Origin: Selaginella moellendorffii
Lineage: Eukaryota > Streptophyta > Lycopodiopsida > Selaginellales > Selaginellaceae
Assembly: GCF_000143415.4 (NCBI RefSeq)
Contig: NW_003314282.1
Location: forward strand, 1,921,697 to 1,985,696
Direction: 5' to 3'
DNA length: 64,000 nt
Shown here one piece after another: positions 1 to 10,368 of this stretch. Within the stretch, counting starts at the first letter, position 1, and each line of letters starts with the position of its first letter. The position numbers and the translations under genes are program-made. Under the pieces are notes generated by a model, which was given only the letters and a program-made list of their open reading frames with translations, was not told where the DNA came from and did no database searches.

Positions 1-23
1 ATGCTCCAGCAACTTTCCAGCGG

Positions 24-998
24 ATGATGGACGAGGTTCTTTGCGATATGCCGGAGGTGACTACTGACTTCATTGATGATGTCTTGATCCACTCGGAGGG
101 GACGTGGGAGAAACACGTTCGTGATGTTTGTAAAGTGTTGGATCGGCTACGCAATGTTGGTTTAAAGCTGAAGCGGTTGAAGTGCGTGTTTGGGTCCAAG
201 GACACAACTTATCTTGGGAACCGTATTTCTCATGAGGGTTTGCAAGTTGATCCTGACAAACTTGTGGCTGTTCTGAAGTTCCCTACTCCGAAGTGTGTGA
301 ATGATGTGCAGCGCTTTTTGGGTAAGGTGCAGTATTTCGGTCGTTTTGTGGATCATCTTTCCGATCGCACTACACCATTGCAAGCGTTGCTGAAGTCATC
401 AACGTCATTTTTCATCTTGTCTCCGAATTGTGAGCGGGCGTTCGTGGATCTCAAAGAGCTATTGACGACTCCTCCGGTTTTGGCATATCTTGACTACACT
501 CGACCTTTTATTTTGCGCGTGGATGCTTCTGACATAGGTCTTGGAGGTGTGTTGATGCAAGAGAGCTCGAGTGTGCCTGATCAGCGCCATCCCATTGCAT
601 ACATAAGCCGTACATTACAACCAGCGGAGATGAACTACTCTACGATGGAGAAGGAGTGTTTAGCAGCAGTCTGGGGTTTCAAAATACTTCATGCATATCT
701 ACATGGTTCTCAGATGTTACTTGAAGGTGACCATGCTGCTGTTACTTCATTATTGAAGCAGAAGAACCTGGTTGGTCGTACGGCTCAATGGGCTTTGAAG
801 CTTCAGATATATGATTTCGATGTTGTTCATCGCCCAGGGAGTTCTATGGCTGATGCTGATGTTTTTTCTCGAGCTCCTCTTCCTTCTCCACTCACTTCTC
901 ATGTTTCTGACGAACCTGTTGTTCCAGCATCTGTGGATTTTCTAGATAAGGATTCTGTGCCGTCGGCGGTTGCTGTCCTTGACGTTCAGTGTCCATAG
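24..998 (+). pseudogene. gypsy reverse transcriptase (C-terminal part) and RNase H
   Basis: The reading frame starts inside the RT palm. It contains the FIDDVLIHS motif (the YxDD-type catalytic box, here IDD) near the start, followed by the RT thumb and connection. The RNase H domain follows, with its first Asp in ILRVDASDIGLGGVL and the Glu in MEKECLAAVWG. The frame ends at a TAG at 996-998, inside what should be the linker to integrase. The corresponding codon is also a stop in the decayed copy at 24820-27383, so the break is old. The frame also runs off the left window edge. Called a pseudogene because of the interruption; a separate RT ORF is the alternative. Confidence 0.85.
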
Positions 999-1112
999 GG
1001 TGCAGAGCAAGATCTACCTTCTCTTGATGAGGTTCGCAAGGCTCAAAAGATTGAGCCGTGGATTTGAAGGCTTCGAGATGGGTTTGAGAATCCTACATCA
1101 CTTGCTGATGAC

Positions 1113-2378
1113 TTGCCTTTCCGGCATTTACATTCTCAATATCGCCTTGAAGATGGCCTTCTTTATTTTGTGGGGACGGATCTTGATGATCATTTACGGC
1201 TAGTGGTGCCTTCGGTGTTTATTCTGCGGTTTCTCCATGCCTACCATGATTCTCCTGTTCTAGGTGGGCATATGGGACACCGTCGTGTCACCGAGAAGTT
1301 GCGCGAGTCTTTCTATTGGCCGGAGATGCGACGTGATATTATTCGGTATGTGCGTAACTGCGTTTGGTGCCAAGCTCGTAATACTCCCCCTTGTGTTGCG
1401 GAAGGACGGTTGGAGTCAATTGCAATTTCCCGTCCGTTTGAGTTGGTGGCGTTTGATCTTATGGGACCTTTTCCACGATCGACTGCTGGCAATGAGTATG
1501 TTATTATTGCTTCTGACTACTTGACTCGTTGGGTGGAAGTTGGTGCTCTTGCTAGCGCCTTTGCAACTGCTGTTAGATACTTCCTCCTCAATCGAGTGGT
1601 GTTCTAGCATTCTTGTCCAGAGCAGATTCTTTCAAATAATGGTCTTGCATTTATGGCTGAGGTATTTCATGTTTTGACATCTCGGTTGGGGATACGCCAC
1701 ACTTTTACGAGTGCTTATCATCCTCAATCAGACAGTCTGGTGGAACGGCTCGTTTGGACATTCAAAAGGATGATTGCGAAGTATGTGAACTTTCAGCATT
1801 CAGATTGGGATGGTTATTTGCCGTCTCTTCGGTATGCTTATGTCACAGGGGTGCAGAATTCTGTTGGTGCTTCACCATATAAACTTCTATATGGTTATGA
1901 TCCAATATTACCAACAGAGCTGGGTTTACCTTCGCGATTGCCACGAGCTCCCGATGCTAGGTCATGGGATCAATATTTGACAAACATTCTTCCACTTGTC
2001 TGAGCAGAGTCTGCCGAACACTTAGGCCGCGTACAAGTGGGACAACAACGGCGCTACAACTCCCATCATCGTCCATCTGCGGAGTACAAAGTGAATGATT
2101 TGGTGCTAGTCCGTTTTCCCCATCTTATGGTACGTGGTTTATCTAAGGGGCTCCTTGCACAGTGGAAAGGACCGTATCGGGTGTTGTGGCAAGTTGGACC
2201 ACAAGTTTATGAGGTTCGGCATGATGTTCAGCAGGCTGATCCTCCAGAGATTGTGCATGTGCAGCGGTTAAAACGCTTCATACAAAGGGATCAGGAGCAA
2301 TTAATACCGTCTACAGATCTGCCGATGCCTCCTCCTGACGTTCCTCTAGATCCCGGCCCATCTACAAGAGAACCCTGA
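1113..2378 (+). pseudogene. gypsy integrase, interrupted
   Basis: The first ORF (about 1113-1607) carries the HHCC zinc-binding region (HAYHDSPVLGGHMGHRRVTEKL, then CVWCQ) and the first integrase Asp in LVAFDLMGPFPRS. A TAG at 1605-1607 interrupts it. The frame resumes at 1608-2003, where the second Asp position reads ILSNNG instead of the usual SDNG (the right copy has SDNG). The Glu follows in HPQSDSLVERLV. A TGA at 2001-2003 (CGA in the right copy) breaks it again. The last part (2037-2378) is the C-terminal domain with the basic GPYRVL region. Asp-to-Asn at the catalytic box plus two stops make it non-functional. Confidence 0.88.
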
Positions 2379-2395
2379 TGGCCTTCTATTATTCC

Positions 2396-2410
2396 GAGAG
2401 GAGGGAATGA
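2396..2410 (+). other. polypurine tract of the left gypsy copy
   Basis: A run of purines (gagaggagggaatga, with one T) lies directly before the TG of the LTR. This is the position of the plus-strand primer in LTR retrotransposons. The same tract sits next to the LTR of the right-hand copy. Confidence 0.8.
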
Positions 2411-2585
2411 TGTGAGGGCCAAGTGTACGGCTACGATGCCGTATACTAATATTAGCGTAGTGGGATTTTGGTAGCCATCGGATTAGTTTCAATCCGGACC
2501 ACTCGCTCTTGTATATAAACTAAAGGTTTTGGGCTAATTGATATGCACATTTCTGTATTCCCTTTCCATATTCCATGCACTCACA
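2411..2585 (+). repeat. 3' LTR of the left gypsy copy, 175 bp
   Basis: The LTR begins TGTGAG and ends CTCACA, a perfect 6-bp terminal inverted repeat of the TG...CA type. It contains a TATA-like GTATATAA at about 2511. The inverted copy at 62536-62710 has the same length and ends with a limited number of substitutions. LTRs this short are unusual for Ty3/gypsy. The other LTR is outside the window, so no target-site duplication can be checked. Confidence 0.9.
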
Positions 2586-2799
2586 ATTTTAAATTGTAAA
2601 AACTATTAAAACACTTTTCTGTATTTTAATTAAATCATTTTGAATGCCATGCCTAAAAGGGGCTAAAGCCCCACAACTGGATCAATTAAAAAATGCTACA
2701 ACTGGATACACTTGAATCTAGGTAGCTTAGTAGGTTTTGACTTCAAAGAATAACCTTTGCAAATATATAAAAGTAAACCTTCAATATATAAAAGTGCAA
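2586..2799. other. gap between LTR and NRAMP stop codon
   Basis: About 214 bp of AT-rich sequence that probably holds the 3' UTR of the NRAMP gene. The retroelement therefore sits immediately 3' of this gene. No other feature is visible. Confidence 0.5.
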
Positions 2800-5092
2800 T
2801 CACCTAGTTCGAAAAGTGAGACCAGAGAGGTCTTCCCTTGGGACCACCATCCCATTAGAATCTGGCTGAGGACTCTTGCCTCCCTCATTGGGAGGGACGA
2901 TGTACGTTGGCTTAGTCTCTGTCCGAAATGCCAAGTAGCAAAGGGTGACAAGGTATGCCAAGATGGCCTTGAATACCAGCACGCCAATCACAACACGCCC
3001 TGCCTTGGCAAGGTGGCCATGGATGAGCCATTTGACGAAGGACGTTATCAAGAAGTACATGTTGATGGTAATCACCCCCATGCCAATCAACCATGTCAAC
3101 ACTGTGAGCTGCACGCACACAAAATTCTTTTAGAAATATTCCACAAACACATTGTGTTACCCATAGTGAGTTCATGTGAGGACCCATTTTCATGGAGCTG
3201 CTGGTGAATTTCAGAAGAGGCACAAGAGCAAATGGAAGCTGGAACGCCAGAATCATCTGAGAATGTAAGATATCAGATCAAGAGAATCGATCGAGACACA
3301 CTAACCGATGATACAATGATAAGTTTTCCAGCTCCCCTGGAACCACTGATCAATGCCACTGCAAGGCTTGGAATTATAGCAACCAGCCTCGTTAGCAAAT
3401 TCCGGATCCATGGTTTCAAGCGCAAGTCAAGGAATCCCTGAGGTCCACAAAGTCTTATTGTGATGAGTTGTCAAGAAACTAGTAGTGGTACCTGCATCAC
3501 GTACTGGCCAGCAAAAGTCCCAGTTATCGTCGAACTCTGGCCAGACGCTAAAAGCGCCACGCCGAACACCACTGAGCTCCATTGGCCAAGAACGTTCTGA
3601 GAAAAAGAAAAGAAGGGATTAACGTTTAAGAATCGAAACAATGATCTCAAACAATACTCTTAGCAAGAAGGAGGCCCTGTTGAGGTCCAAATCCCCACAG
3701 TCGTCTTTGTAGACGGATGACAAGTGGCGGTTGTTACAAACCGAAGCACTTACACAAATTACTGCTATGTTGATGAGGAAGGCGAGAAACAAGGCAAAGC
3801 CACTCTCCATTATGTAGTACCGACATCCATCCTGCCAAAATACAAAGAAAACTCCCACATCTTCAGTTATGTAGGCATCAGACATACCTTGATTCCATTC
3901 GTTGAGTATGGGATTTTTCGAGTCAAGACGATCGCTGAGTGAAGGAAGAGATTATGCCTGGCAAGAATAAAAAGCCATTAGAGAAGTAGGAAGAAGGCAA
4001 AGACAGAAGAAACTCACGGCATAACCATAGCACCAAGCAAGGAAATTGCAATTCCTGTTGCTCCATGCCCATTCAATCGAGGAACAAACAAGCCTTTTAG
4101 GACTTCGCCTGCGTCGGGCTTGGCATATCCAAGCTCCACAAAGAAACATCCAGCCATGATGAACACGAACAGCGCCACCACCAGCTCGAGTTTCCGAACC
4201 TGTGTGGTTGAGAAACAAGCTTGCAATGGCTTCAAGTATCACATCTTCGAAAGTTTTACCCCATACTGTTGTATTGCAAGCAAAATGAGAGTGCTGAATC
4301 CTGTTAGAAGAACTCCAATCCACACTGGAAGCCTGAACAGGATGTTCAACGCAAATGCCGTCCCTATGACTGAAAGGAAAAAGGAGCGCAGAGGAGTCAG
4401 TACATTTTGCTCGAAACAACGCCCTCCAACCTTCAGGAATGTCACTGGCTATGATGCACACTTCAGCAAGGATCCACAGCACGAAGTTCAACGGTCGTGC
4501 ATATTCTATCCGGCAGTGCTCTGCCAAGTGCTTCCCTGGAAAAAGCAAGGCAAACGCCGAGTCAGCTCTCTATCGAGCACCGAAACATGAGCAAACTTGC
4601 GTGTGACAACTCCCAAGTTGGCTGCCAGAGACTGAATGATCAACGCTGAAATCGATGCGATAAGCAGGACCCAAAGCAGCTGCACAGTTCAAAAGCGTTA
4701 AGACTTCACACACTTCGTCCACGCAACGACCGGAGCTCTCAAAAGAAAGGAGACCTCAAGTAGACCTCATATTTAAAGTTTGCTCCCGATTGAAGGTCAC
4801 TCTCGACTGCACACCACAAGTTAGAATTTTTGAAGGTAAGAGTGGATGTTGTTGGGACTTACAGTTCGCCGGATCGATGTAAGCAATGCAGACGAGATAG
4901 CCAGGCCCGACATAAGCCGCAAGCTTCCTCCAGCCCTTCCTCTGGAAACATGCCAAGCACAACGAGCTATTTACCACAAGGAATAAGAAGATAAAATCTA
5001 CATACCTCAGGAACAGGAACTTGGCCCCTCGTTGGCTCGTCGATGCCAACTTCCCATTCGGACGCTGCCGCTGGTGTTCCTGCCGCTGCCAT
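2800..5092 (-). CDS. NRAMP-family divalent metal transporter (NRAMP1/6-like)
   Basis: Proton-coupled importer of divalent metals such as Fe and Mn across the plasma membrane or endomembranes, by family. Thirteen exons (5092-5006, 4941-4863, 4806-4766, 4679-4601, 4535-4431, 4369-4260, 4199-4018, 3957-3888, 3831-3658, 3596-3492, 3437-3306, 3256-3161, 3108-2800) give an in-frame 522-residue protein, close to the usual length. Hallmarks are AYIDPANFESDLQ in helix 1, [15 protein letters not shown] in helix 6 and [17 protein letters not shown]. Helix 1 has DPAN where DPGN is usual; the metal-contacting Asp and Asn remain. Intron 4 uses a GC donor (4600-4599). Start chosen at MAAAGTP; an upstream in-frame extension is open but not family-like. 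Subcellular site cannot be read from sequence. Confidence 0.95.
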
Positions 5093-5714
5093 GGAATTCC
5101 CGAGCGACAAGAACCTCGTTGTCCAGCCGAGGAAGAAGAAGAACAACAACACAACTTGTGCCTCAGGGAGCGCATTTTTATTCTGGCAAGCTCTAGACCG
5201 TAAAATAATGTAGCGGGTGTCCCATGACACGACCCTTTCGCAGTTAGTGGCAGATCCCTCTGTTGCCACGACAAACAAACAAACAAGAAATCAATCAAAT
5301 CCCCTCACAAAATCAATTAGACTTTGCTGCGAAGATTGCTGCCAATCAATCCATCCAAAAGATAATCCCACTGCTCGCCCTCAGGTGCTTGCTACAATCA
5401 GCGCGCCTAAGAATCGATCACGCATTCACGATTGATGCGATCGATCGATAGCGCATGAGCGTGGTCCCCTGTCTCCAGAGAAATAAGAACCCTAAAAAAG
5501 TATGAGAGACTTGTCATACTGAAATATTCTCCTCGTACGGTAGCCATCTTTTTCTTCTAGCATAGTGGGTTAGACGAGACAAGCAAAGTACATGCACTCA
5601 GCTGACCAACACTGTGGTCTCACAGCAGAGTGGAGGAGAGAATATTTCGCAAGCAAATTCGCGGAATATCCTTTCCTTGTGACCGTTGCCTGACTGACGG
5701 CGGCGTTCACGTCC
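5093..5714. promoter_or_regulatory. divergent intergenic region NRAMP / PPR
   Basis: Some 620 bp separate the divergent NRAMP and first PPR start codons, so the promoters and 5' UTRs of both genes should lie here. No clear TATA box or known element stands out, and ORFs in this stretch look spurious. Confidence 0.5.
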
Positions 5715-7556
5715 ATGGGACACCGGACGTTACACTGGGCAAATGCGATTCGAGAGGCGCGGGAGTTGGACGACGCGCGGGCGATCCACTGCAGTATCCC
5801 CCCGGCTGACCAGAGCCTCTATCTTGGAAATCTTATCGTCCAGATGTATGGGCGCTGCGGCAGCCCAGACGAGGCTCGCGCGATGTTTGATTCCATGTCC
5901 GCGCACAATCTTTTCTCGTGGTCTCTTATGCTTACTGTGTATTCCGATCAAGGGAATGCCCACGGCGCCAAGAACGTCTTTGACAGTGCGCTCGAGAGGA
6001 ACATAGTAACGTGGACTGTGATGCTAGCTGCATATACCAACATCGGGCATTTTGAAGAGGCGAAGAATGTGTTTGCCGTGATGCCCGAGTGGAACGTATT
6101 TTCATGGAACACACTCCTAAAAGCTTTTATACTTAACGGAGAGTTTGATCAAGCCAAGAAGATGTTTGAATGTCACCCAAACCGCGATGTCGTCTCTTGG
6201 TCTTTGATGATCCAAGCGTTTACCGACGGAAGGCATCTTGATGTTGTCAAATCTCTCTTTGATGCTATGCCGGGATGGGATGTGGTGGCCTACAACGGCG
6301 TGATCGCGTGCTATGGAGTCAATGGTCACATAGAAGCGGCGATGTCGGTGTTTGATTCAATGCCGGAGAGGAGTGTTCTCTCATGGAATGCCGCGATGGC
6401 AGCGTTCTCCCAGCTTGGCAAACAATCGCTTGGGAGCGTGAGGGATCTATTCCATGCGGCCCCGGAGAAAACAATCGTCACCTACAACTCGCTGCTCCAA
6501 GCCTGTGCGGCAGCCCTAGAGATAGAGCACACAAAAAATCTCTTTGACAAGATGCCCGAGTGGGACATTGTCTCATGGAACATACTTCTTGCCGCATTTG
6601 CCGAAAACAAGCAACTTGATCTTGTGAAGGATTGCTTTCGCAGAATGCCCGAATCGGATATAGTGTCCTGGTATTTGATGCTCACGACGCTTGCGCAGAG
6701 CGATCGCGTGGAGGAATGCAAGGAATTCTTCGACAAGATGCCGGAGTGGCATCTTGGGTGTTGGAGCTCTCTTTTGAGCGCGCTTGCCCGGGCAAGGCAA
6801 GATGAAGCCACGATCACGGTGTTTCATTCGATGCCTCGCCACGATCTCGCGAGCTTTACGACGATGATCGCGCTCCACAACTGGGAATCCGCGAGAATTC
6901 TTTTCGACGCGATGCCGGAGAGGGATACCGTGGCTTGGAACGCGATGATGAGCGCTTACGCCAGGAGCTCTCTGTTCCAGCACGCGATGGAGATGTTCTA
7001 CAGCAATCCCGAGAGAAATCTCGAGTCGTGGAATGTGTTTCTCGCAATCCAGGCGCGCAGCGGCGACCTGATGCGCGCGAGGAGGACATTCGATCGGATG
7101 GAGCAGCGCGATTCCATTTCGTGGAGCACCGTGATCGAGGGTTTTGCGCAACACGGCGAGGGCGCGGACGCGGCCATGGAGCTCTTATCGGCGATGAAGA
7201 TGGAGGGCGAGAGGATCTGCGAGGTGATCGTGACGAGCGCTCTATCGTCGTGCATCCACCAGGGTCTGCTGGCCCGAGCGTGGCAAATCTTTACCGGAAT
7301 GAGCACGGATTTTGGGCTGTGCCCCGTGAAAGATCACTACTGCTCCATGGTCGCGATCCTAGGTCGCGCTGGAAAACTGGCCGAGGCCGAGGAGCTCACG
7401 AAATCGATGCCATTCGAGCCAGATTTTGCGGCCTGGGGCGCGCTTGTGGCGTCGGTCGATCAGAATCGTGCGAGATCAGGAATGCTGCTGCTCGGTTCCA
7501 CCGCTGCCTGTGATGCCGGATCGCATGCGTTGCTCGCAAACACGATCATAAGATAG
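5715..7556 (+). CDS. pentatricopeptide repeat protein, S-repeat rich, no DYW
   Basis: Organelle RNA-binding protein by family. A single exon encodes 613 residues. After a short N-terminus comes an almost unbroken run of about 13 repeats of 31 residues, each like xVVSWNxMIxAYxxxGxxxxAKxxFDxMPEW. These are S (or SS)-type repeats rather than alternating P-L-S triplets. One repeat near 6856-6930 is short. The array ends with longer L/S-like repeats (EGFAQHGEGADAAMELLSAM, then HYCSMVAILGRAGKLAEAEEL) and WGALVASV, which begins an E1-like region and then stops. No DYW deaminase domain follows. No convincing transit peptide is visible; an in-frame TGA about 24 bp upstream limits extension. Only 6 bp separate its stop from the next start. 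Confidence 0.93.
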   Translation: MGHRTLHWANAIREARELDDARAIHCSIPPADQSLYLGNLIVQMYGRCGSPDEARAMFDSMSAHNLFSWSLMLTVYSDQGNAHGAKNVFDSALERNIVTWTVMLAAYTNIGHFEEAKNVFAVMPEWNVFSWNTLLKAFILNGEFDQAKKMFECHPNRDVVSWSLMIQAFTDGRHLDVVKSLFDAMPGWDVVAYNGVIACYGVNGHIEAAMSVFDSMPERSVLSWNAAMAAFSQLGKQSLGSVRDLFHAAPEKTIVTYNSLLQACAAALEIEHTKNLFDKMPEWDIVSWNILLAAFAENKQLDLVKDCFRRMPESDIVSWYLMLTTLAQSDRVEECKEFFDKMPEWHLGCWSSLLSALARARQDEATITVFHSMPRHDLASFTTMIALHNWESARILFDAMPERDTVAWNAMMSAYARSSLFQHAMEMFYSNPERNLESWNVFLAIQARSGDLMRARRTFDRMEQRDSISWSTVIEGFAQHGEGADAAMELLSAMKMEGERICEVIVTSALSSCIHQGLLARAWQIFTGMSTDFGLCPVKDHYCSMVAILGRAGKLAEAEELTKSMPFEPDFAAWGALVASVDQNRARSGMLLLGSTAACDAGSHALLANTIIR

Positions 7557-7562
7557 GGGTCC

Positions 7563-9977
7563 ATGGTCCTTGTTCTTGAGCTCGAAATATCCATCTTCCA
7601 GCCAAGGGCAAGCGAAAGATCTCTCGAATTCTTCGCTGCGGGGCTGAAATCTTGTGGAAATGCGAGCGATCTGCCTGCCGCAAGGGAGATCCATGCCCAG
7701 ATCGCCCGTAGCGAGCATCGCCACAGCCGCTACCTCGCGAATCTGGCGATGGAAATGTATGGCAAATGTGGGCGACCCGACGAAGCACGGATTGTTCTTG
7801 AGAGCATCCTCGAGCCAAACGTTTTTTCGTGGACAATCATGCTCAATGCTTACGCCCATAACGGATTGATCGATGAGACCAAGTGGTTCTTCGATCAAAT
7901 GCCCGAAAGAAACATCGTGGCCTGGTCTGCCATGATCAAAGCCTTTGCCTCAATAGGGCATGTTTGCGACGCTCAATTGGTGTTTGATCGAATGCCTGGA
8001 TGGAATGTGATTACCTGGAATGTGATGATCGCTGCGTACGTAGATCATGGACACTTCCAAAAATCAAAAGAACTCTTTGATTCAATGCTGGAGCGTGATC
8101 TTGTCTCGTGGCTCAAGATGCTCCAAGCATTTGCCTTCTGTGGGGAAATTAATCGCGCGAAGGAGATTTTTGATAGAATGCCCGAGCACAGCGTAGAATC
8201 AGCAACCGCAATGCTGGTTGCAAGTTCCCAGGGCGGTGATCTAGTCGCTTCCAAGAAACTCTTTGATTCCATTCCAAATCCATCCCTGGTTTCTTGGAAC
8301 TCAATGATCGCCGCATTTGCCAGCGGCGGCAAATCCACCATAGCCAAGCTCATGTTTGATACTCTTCCACAGAGAAACATAGCCTCGTGGAATATACTCC
8401 TCCACGAGCACTCTCACGGTGGGAATCTCCACGAAACTCATCGCTTCTTCGGTGAGATGCCAGAGTGGGACGTGATGAGCTGGAATTCGCTGATTCGCGC
8501 CTATGGCATCCATGGAATCTCCCGCGAGGCAAAGCTCCGGTTCGATTCCATGCCCGCGAGGGATCCAATGACGTGGGCTCTACTGATGCAGGTATATGCC
8601 CAGGACGGGAACATTCTGCTAGCCAAGGCTCTGTTTGAGAATATGCCAGAGCACACGGTGGCGGCGTGGAACGCGCTGCTAACGGTATATACCCGAAATG
8701 GGAATCTCGAGCGAGCCAAGGAGGTGTTTGAGAGAATGCCCGAGAGAGATACGGTGGCTGGGAACGAGATGATCGCGGCATTGTCTCGCAATGGGGAGCT
8801 CCGAGCAGCACTCGATCTCTTCAATCGGATGGAGCACTGGCGAGACATTGTGTCGTGGAATTCGATCCTGGCGGGATTGATCCACGCGGGGCAGATCCAA
8901 GACGCGGAGCTCCTGTTCGCGCAGATGCCTCGCTGCGACGTTGTGACATGCAACACGATGATCGCCGCGAGCTCCCGGCTGGCGGATTCGGCCAAGATCT
9001 TCGAGGCGATGCTGGAGAGGGACGTGATCTCCTGGACCGCAATGCTGGGCGCCCTCGGGAGGGGCGATCGCCTGGAGGAAGCCAAGCTCCTGTTCGATCG
9101 GAGAATGCCCGAGTGGAGCCTCGTGTCGTGGAACGAGCTCCTGGCGGCCTTCTCGCGCTCCAGCGGCACGATCGAAATCGCCGCTTCCATCTTCGCGCGC
9201 ATGCCCGAGAGGGACACCATCTCCTGGAATTCCCTCATCACGGCCTACGTCCGGAGCGGCGACTTCAGCAGCGCCAAGAACGCATTCGATCGAGTCCCAG
9301 CGCCCGACGTCGTCTCGTGCAACGCGATGATCGCCGGATTCGTGGAGAATGGACACTTCGTCCAGGCGGAGATGATGTACGGCTCCATGAGCCAGCGCGA
9401 CAGGGTGACACACAACACCATGATCGCGCTCTACGCACGGAACGGGGATATGCCAACCGCGAGGAGGATATTCGATGGTATGCCCGAGCGGGACATGGCG
9501 TGCTGGGCGGGCGTGATCTCGGGGTATGCCCAGGCCGGGCATCCCCGCGACGCGATCGATCTCTTCCGGGCGATGGAGATGGAAGGCCTGGCACCCAACG
9601 AATTCCTCTTCACGGACATCTTGAGCGCTTGCAACCACACGGGACTGGTCCGTGAGAGCTGGCGCTACTTTGCGCTCATGGCCAGGGAGCACGCGATTCC
9701 TCCCTCGATCCAGCACTTTTGCCTGATGATCGATGCGCTGGGACGATCCGGGAGGCTGGACGAAGCCCAGGATGTGATCCAGGCGATGCCGTTTTTCCCC
9801 GATGGAGTTGCGCTAAACACTTACCTTGGGTCGTGTAAGATCCACCACGATTCACAGGGAGCCGCGAGCATAGCCCGGCAAGCGATTATAGGAGGAAGAT
9901 TAGCGGGAAAGAATGTAGAAGAAACCATAGCCGCGCCTCATGTTCTATTGTCAAACATTTATATGGCGATCAAGTGA
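7563..9977 (+). CDS. pentatricopeptide repeat protein, long S-repeat array, no DYW
   Basis: A second single-exon PPR gene, 804 residues, beginning 6 bp after the stop of the first and related to it. The N-terminus (CGNASDLPAAREIHAQIAR, then YLANLAMEMYGKCG) resembles the usual start of PLS-class proteins. About twenty successive 31-residue S-type repeats with MPEW, MPER or MPGW endings follow. The C-terminal part (GYAQAGHPRDAIDLFRAM, then DILSACNHTGLVRESWRYF, then HFCLMIDALGRSGRLDEAQ) is the normal terminal repeat set. It runs into a truncated E-like tail ending HVLLSNIYMAIK. No DYW domain. Probably an organelle RNA-processing or editing-site recognition factor needing partners. Tandem duplication from a common ancestor is likely. 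Co-transcription with the first gene cannot be excluded. Confidence 0.93.
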   Translation: MVLVLELEISIFQPRASERSLEFFAAGLKSCGNASDLPAAREIHAQIARSEHRHSRYLANLAMEMYGKCGRPDEARIVLESILEPNVFSWTIMLNAYAHNGLIDETKWFFDQMPERNIVAWSAMIKAFASIGHVCDAQLVFDRMPGWNVITWNVMIAAYVDHGHFQKSKELFDSMLERDLVSWLKMLQAFAFCGEINRAKEIFDRMPEHSVESATAMLVASSQGGDLVASKKLFDSIPNPSLVSWNSMIAAFASGGKSTIAKLMFDTLPQRNIASWNILLHEHSHGGNLHETHRFFGEMPEWDVMSWNSLIRAYGIHGISREAKLRFDSMPARDPMTWALLMQVYAQDGNILLAKALFENMPEHTVAAWNALLTVYTRNGNLERAKEVFERMPERDTVAGNEMIAALSRNGELRAALDLFNRMEHWRDIVSWNSILAGLIHAGQIQDAELLFAQMPRCDVVTCNTMIAASSRLADSAKIFEAMLERDVISWTAMLGALGRGDRLEEAKLLFDRRMPEWSLVSWNELLAAFSRSSGTIEIAASIFARMPERDTISWNSLITAYVRSGDFSSAKNAFDRVPAPDVVSCNAMIAGFVENGHFVQAEMMYGSMSQRDRVTHNTMIALYARNGDMPTARRIFDGMPERDMACWAGVISGYAQAGHPRDAIDLFRAMEMEGLAPNEFLFTDILSACNHTGLVRESWRYFALMAREHAIPPSIQHFCLMIDALGRSGRLDEAQDVIQAMPFFPDGVALNTYLGSCKIHHDSQGAASIARQAIIGGRLAGKNVEETIAAPHVLLSNIYMAIK

Positions 9978-10368
9978 AAGATCTCAGGTGAAAAAATGTT
10001 ACTGTCAAGTCAATCATAGAGGTTTACCAATGTCTGTGAGATCGTAGACAACCTTGGAAGAATAGAAAACCTTGCTAGAAAATCTAGGACACAGTTGATT
10101 ACATTAGAAACAAAGCAAAAGATAATACAAATTAATCTATGTTGCTTGCATTGACCACCTTCTTCACAATAAAAGCCTGTCCGGCAGGTTTGAATGATGA
10201 AAGAGAGGATATTCCCTCGCACATAACACACAGCACGGAGAGATGTCTTTCTTCTTCCTTCCAGGTGTGAAGGAGGAAGGGATCCTTTTTTCTTTTCAGC
10301 TATGGAGGAGTAGGAAGCAGCAAAAGAAGTGTAAAAGACTTGGTGGCTAGAACACAGAGAGGACTCAC
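9978..10368. other. convergent 3' region
   Basis: AT-rich sequence between the PPR stop and the VOC stop codon. A splice donor (AG|GTGAGT) sits exactly at the VOC stop codon, so part of this stretch may be a spliced 3' UTR exon of that gene. Nothing else is recognisable. Confidence 0.45.

Larger units (their letters stand above)
1..2585 (+). mobile_element. Ty3/gypsy LTR retrotransposon, 3' part (left copy)
   Basis: The segment encodes, in order on the + strand, the end of a reverse transcriptase, RNase H, an HHCC zinc finger, an integrase core and an integrase C-terminal domain. It finishes with a polypurine tract and one LTR. RT-RNase H before integrase is the Ty3/gypsy order. The 5' LTR, gag and protease lie outside the window. 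Several stop codons interrupt pol, so this copy is not autonomous as read. A close relative lies inverted at 62536-64000 and a much older copy at 24820-27383. Confidence 0.95.

Noticed and set aside
6573-7154. Long minus-strand ORFs opposite the PPR genes (also at 8501-9716)
   Set aside because: They are mirror frames of GC-rich repetitive PPR coding sequence; the repeat pattern and family identity are on the plus strand.
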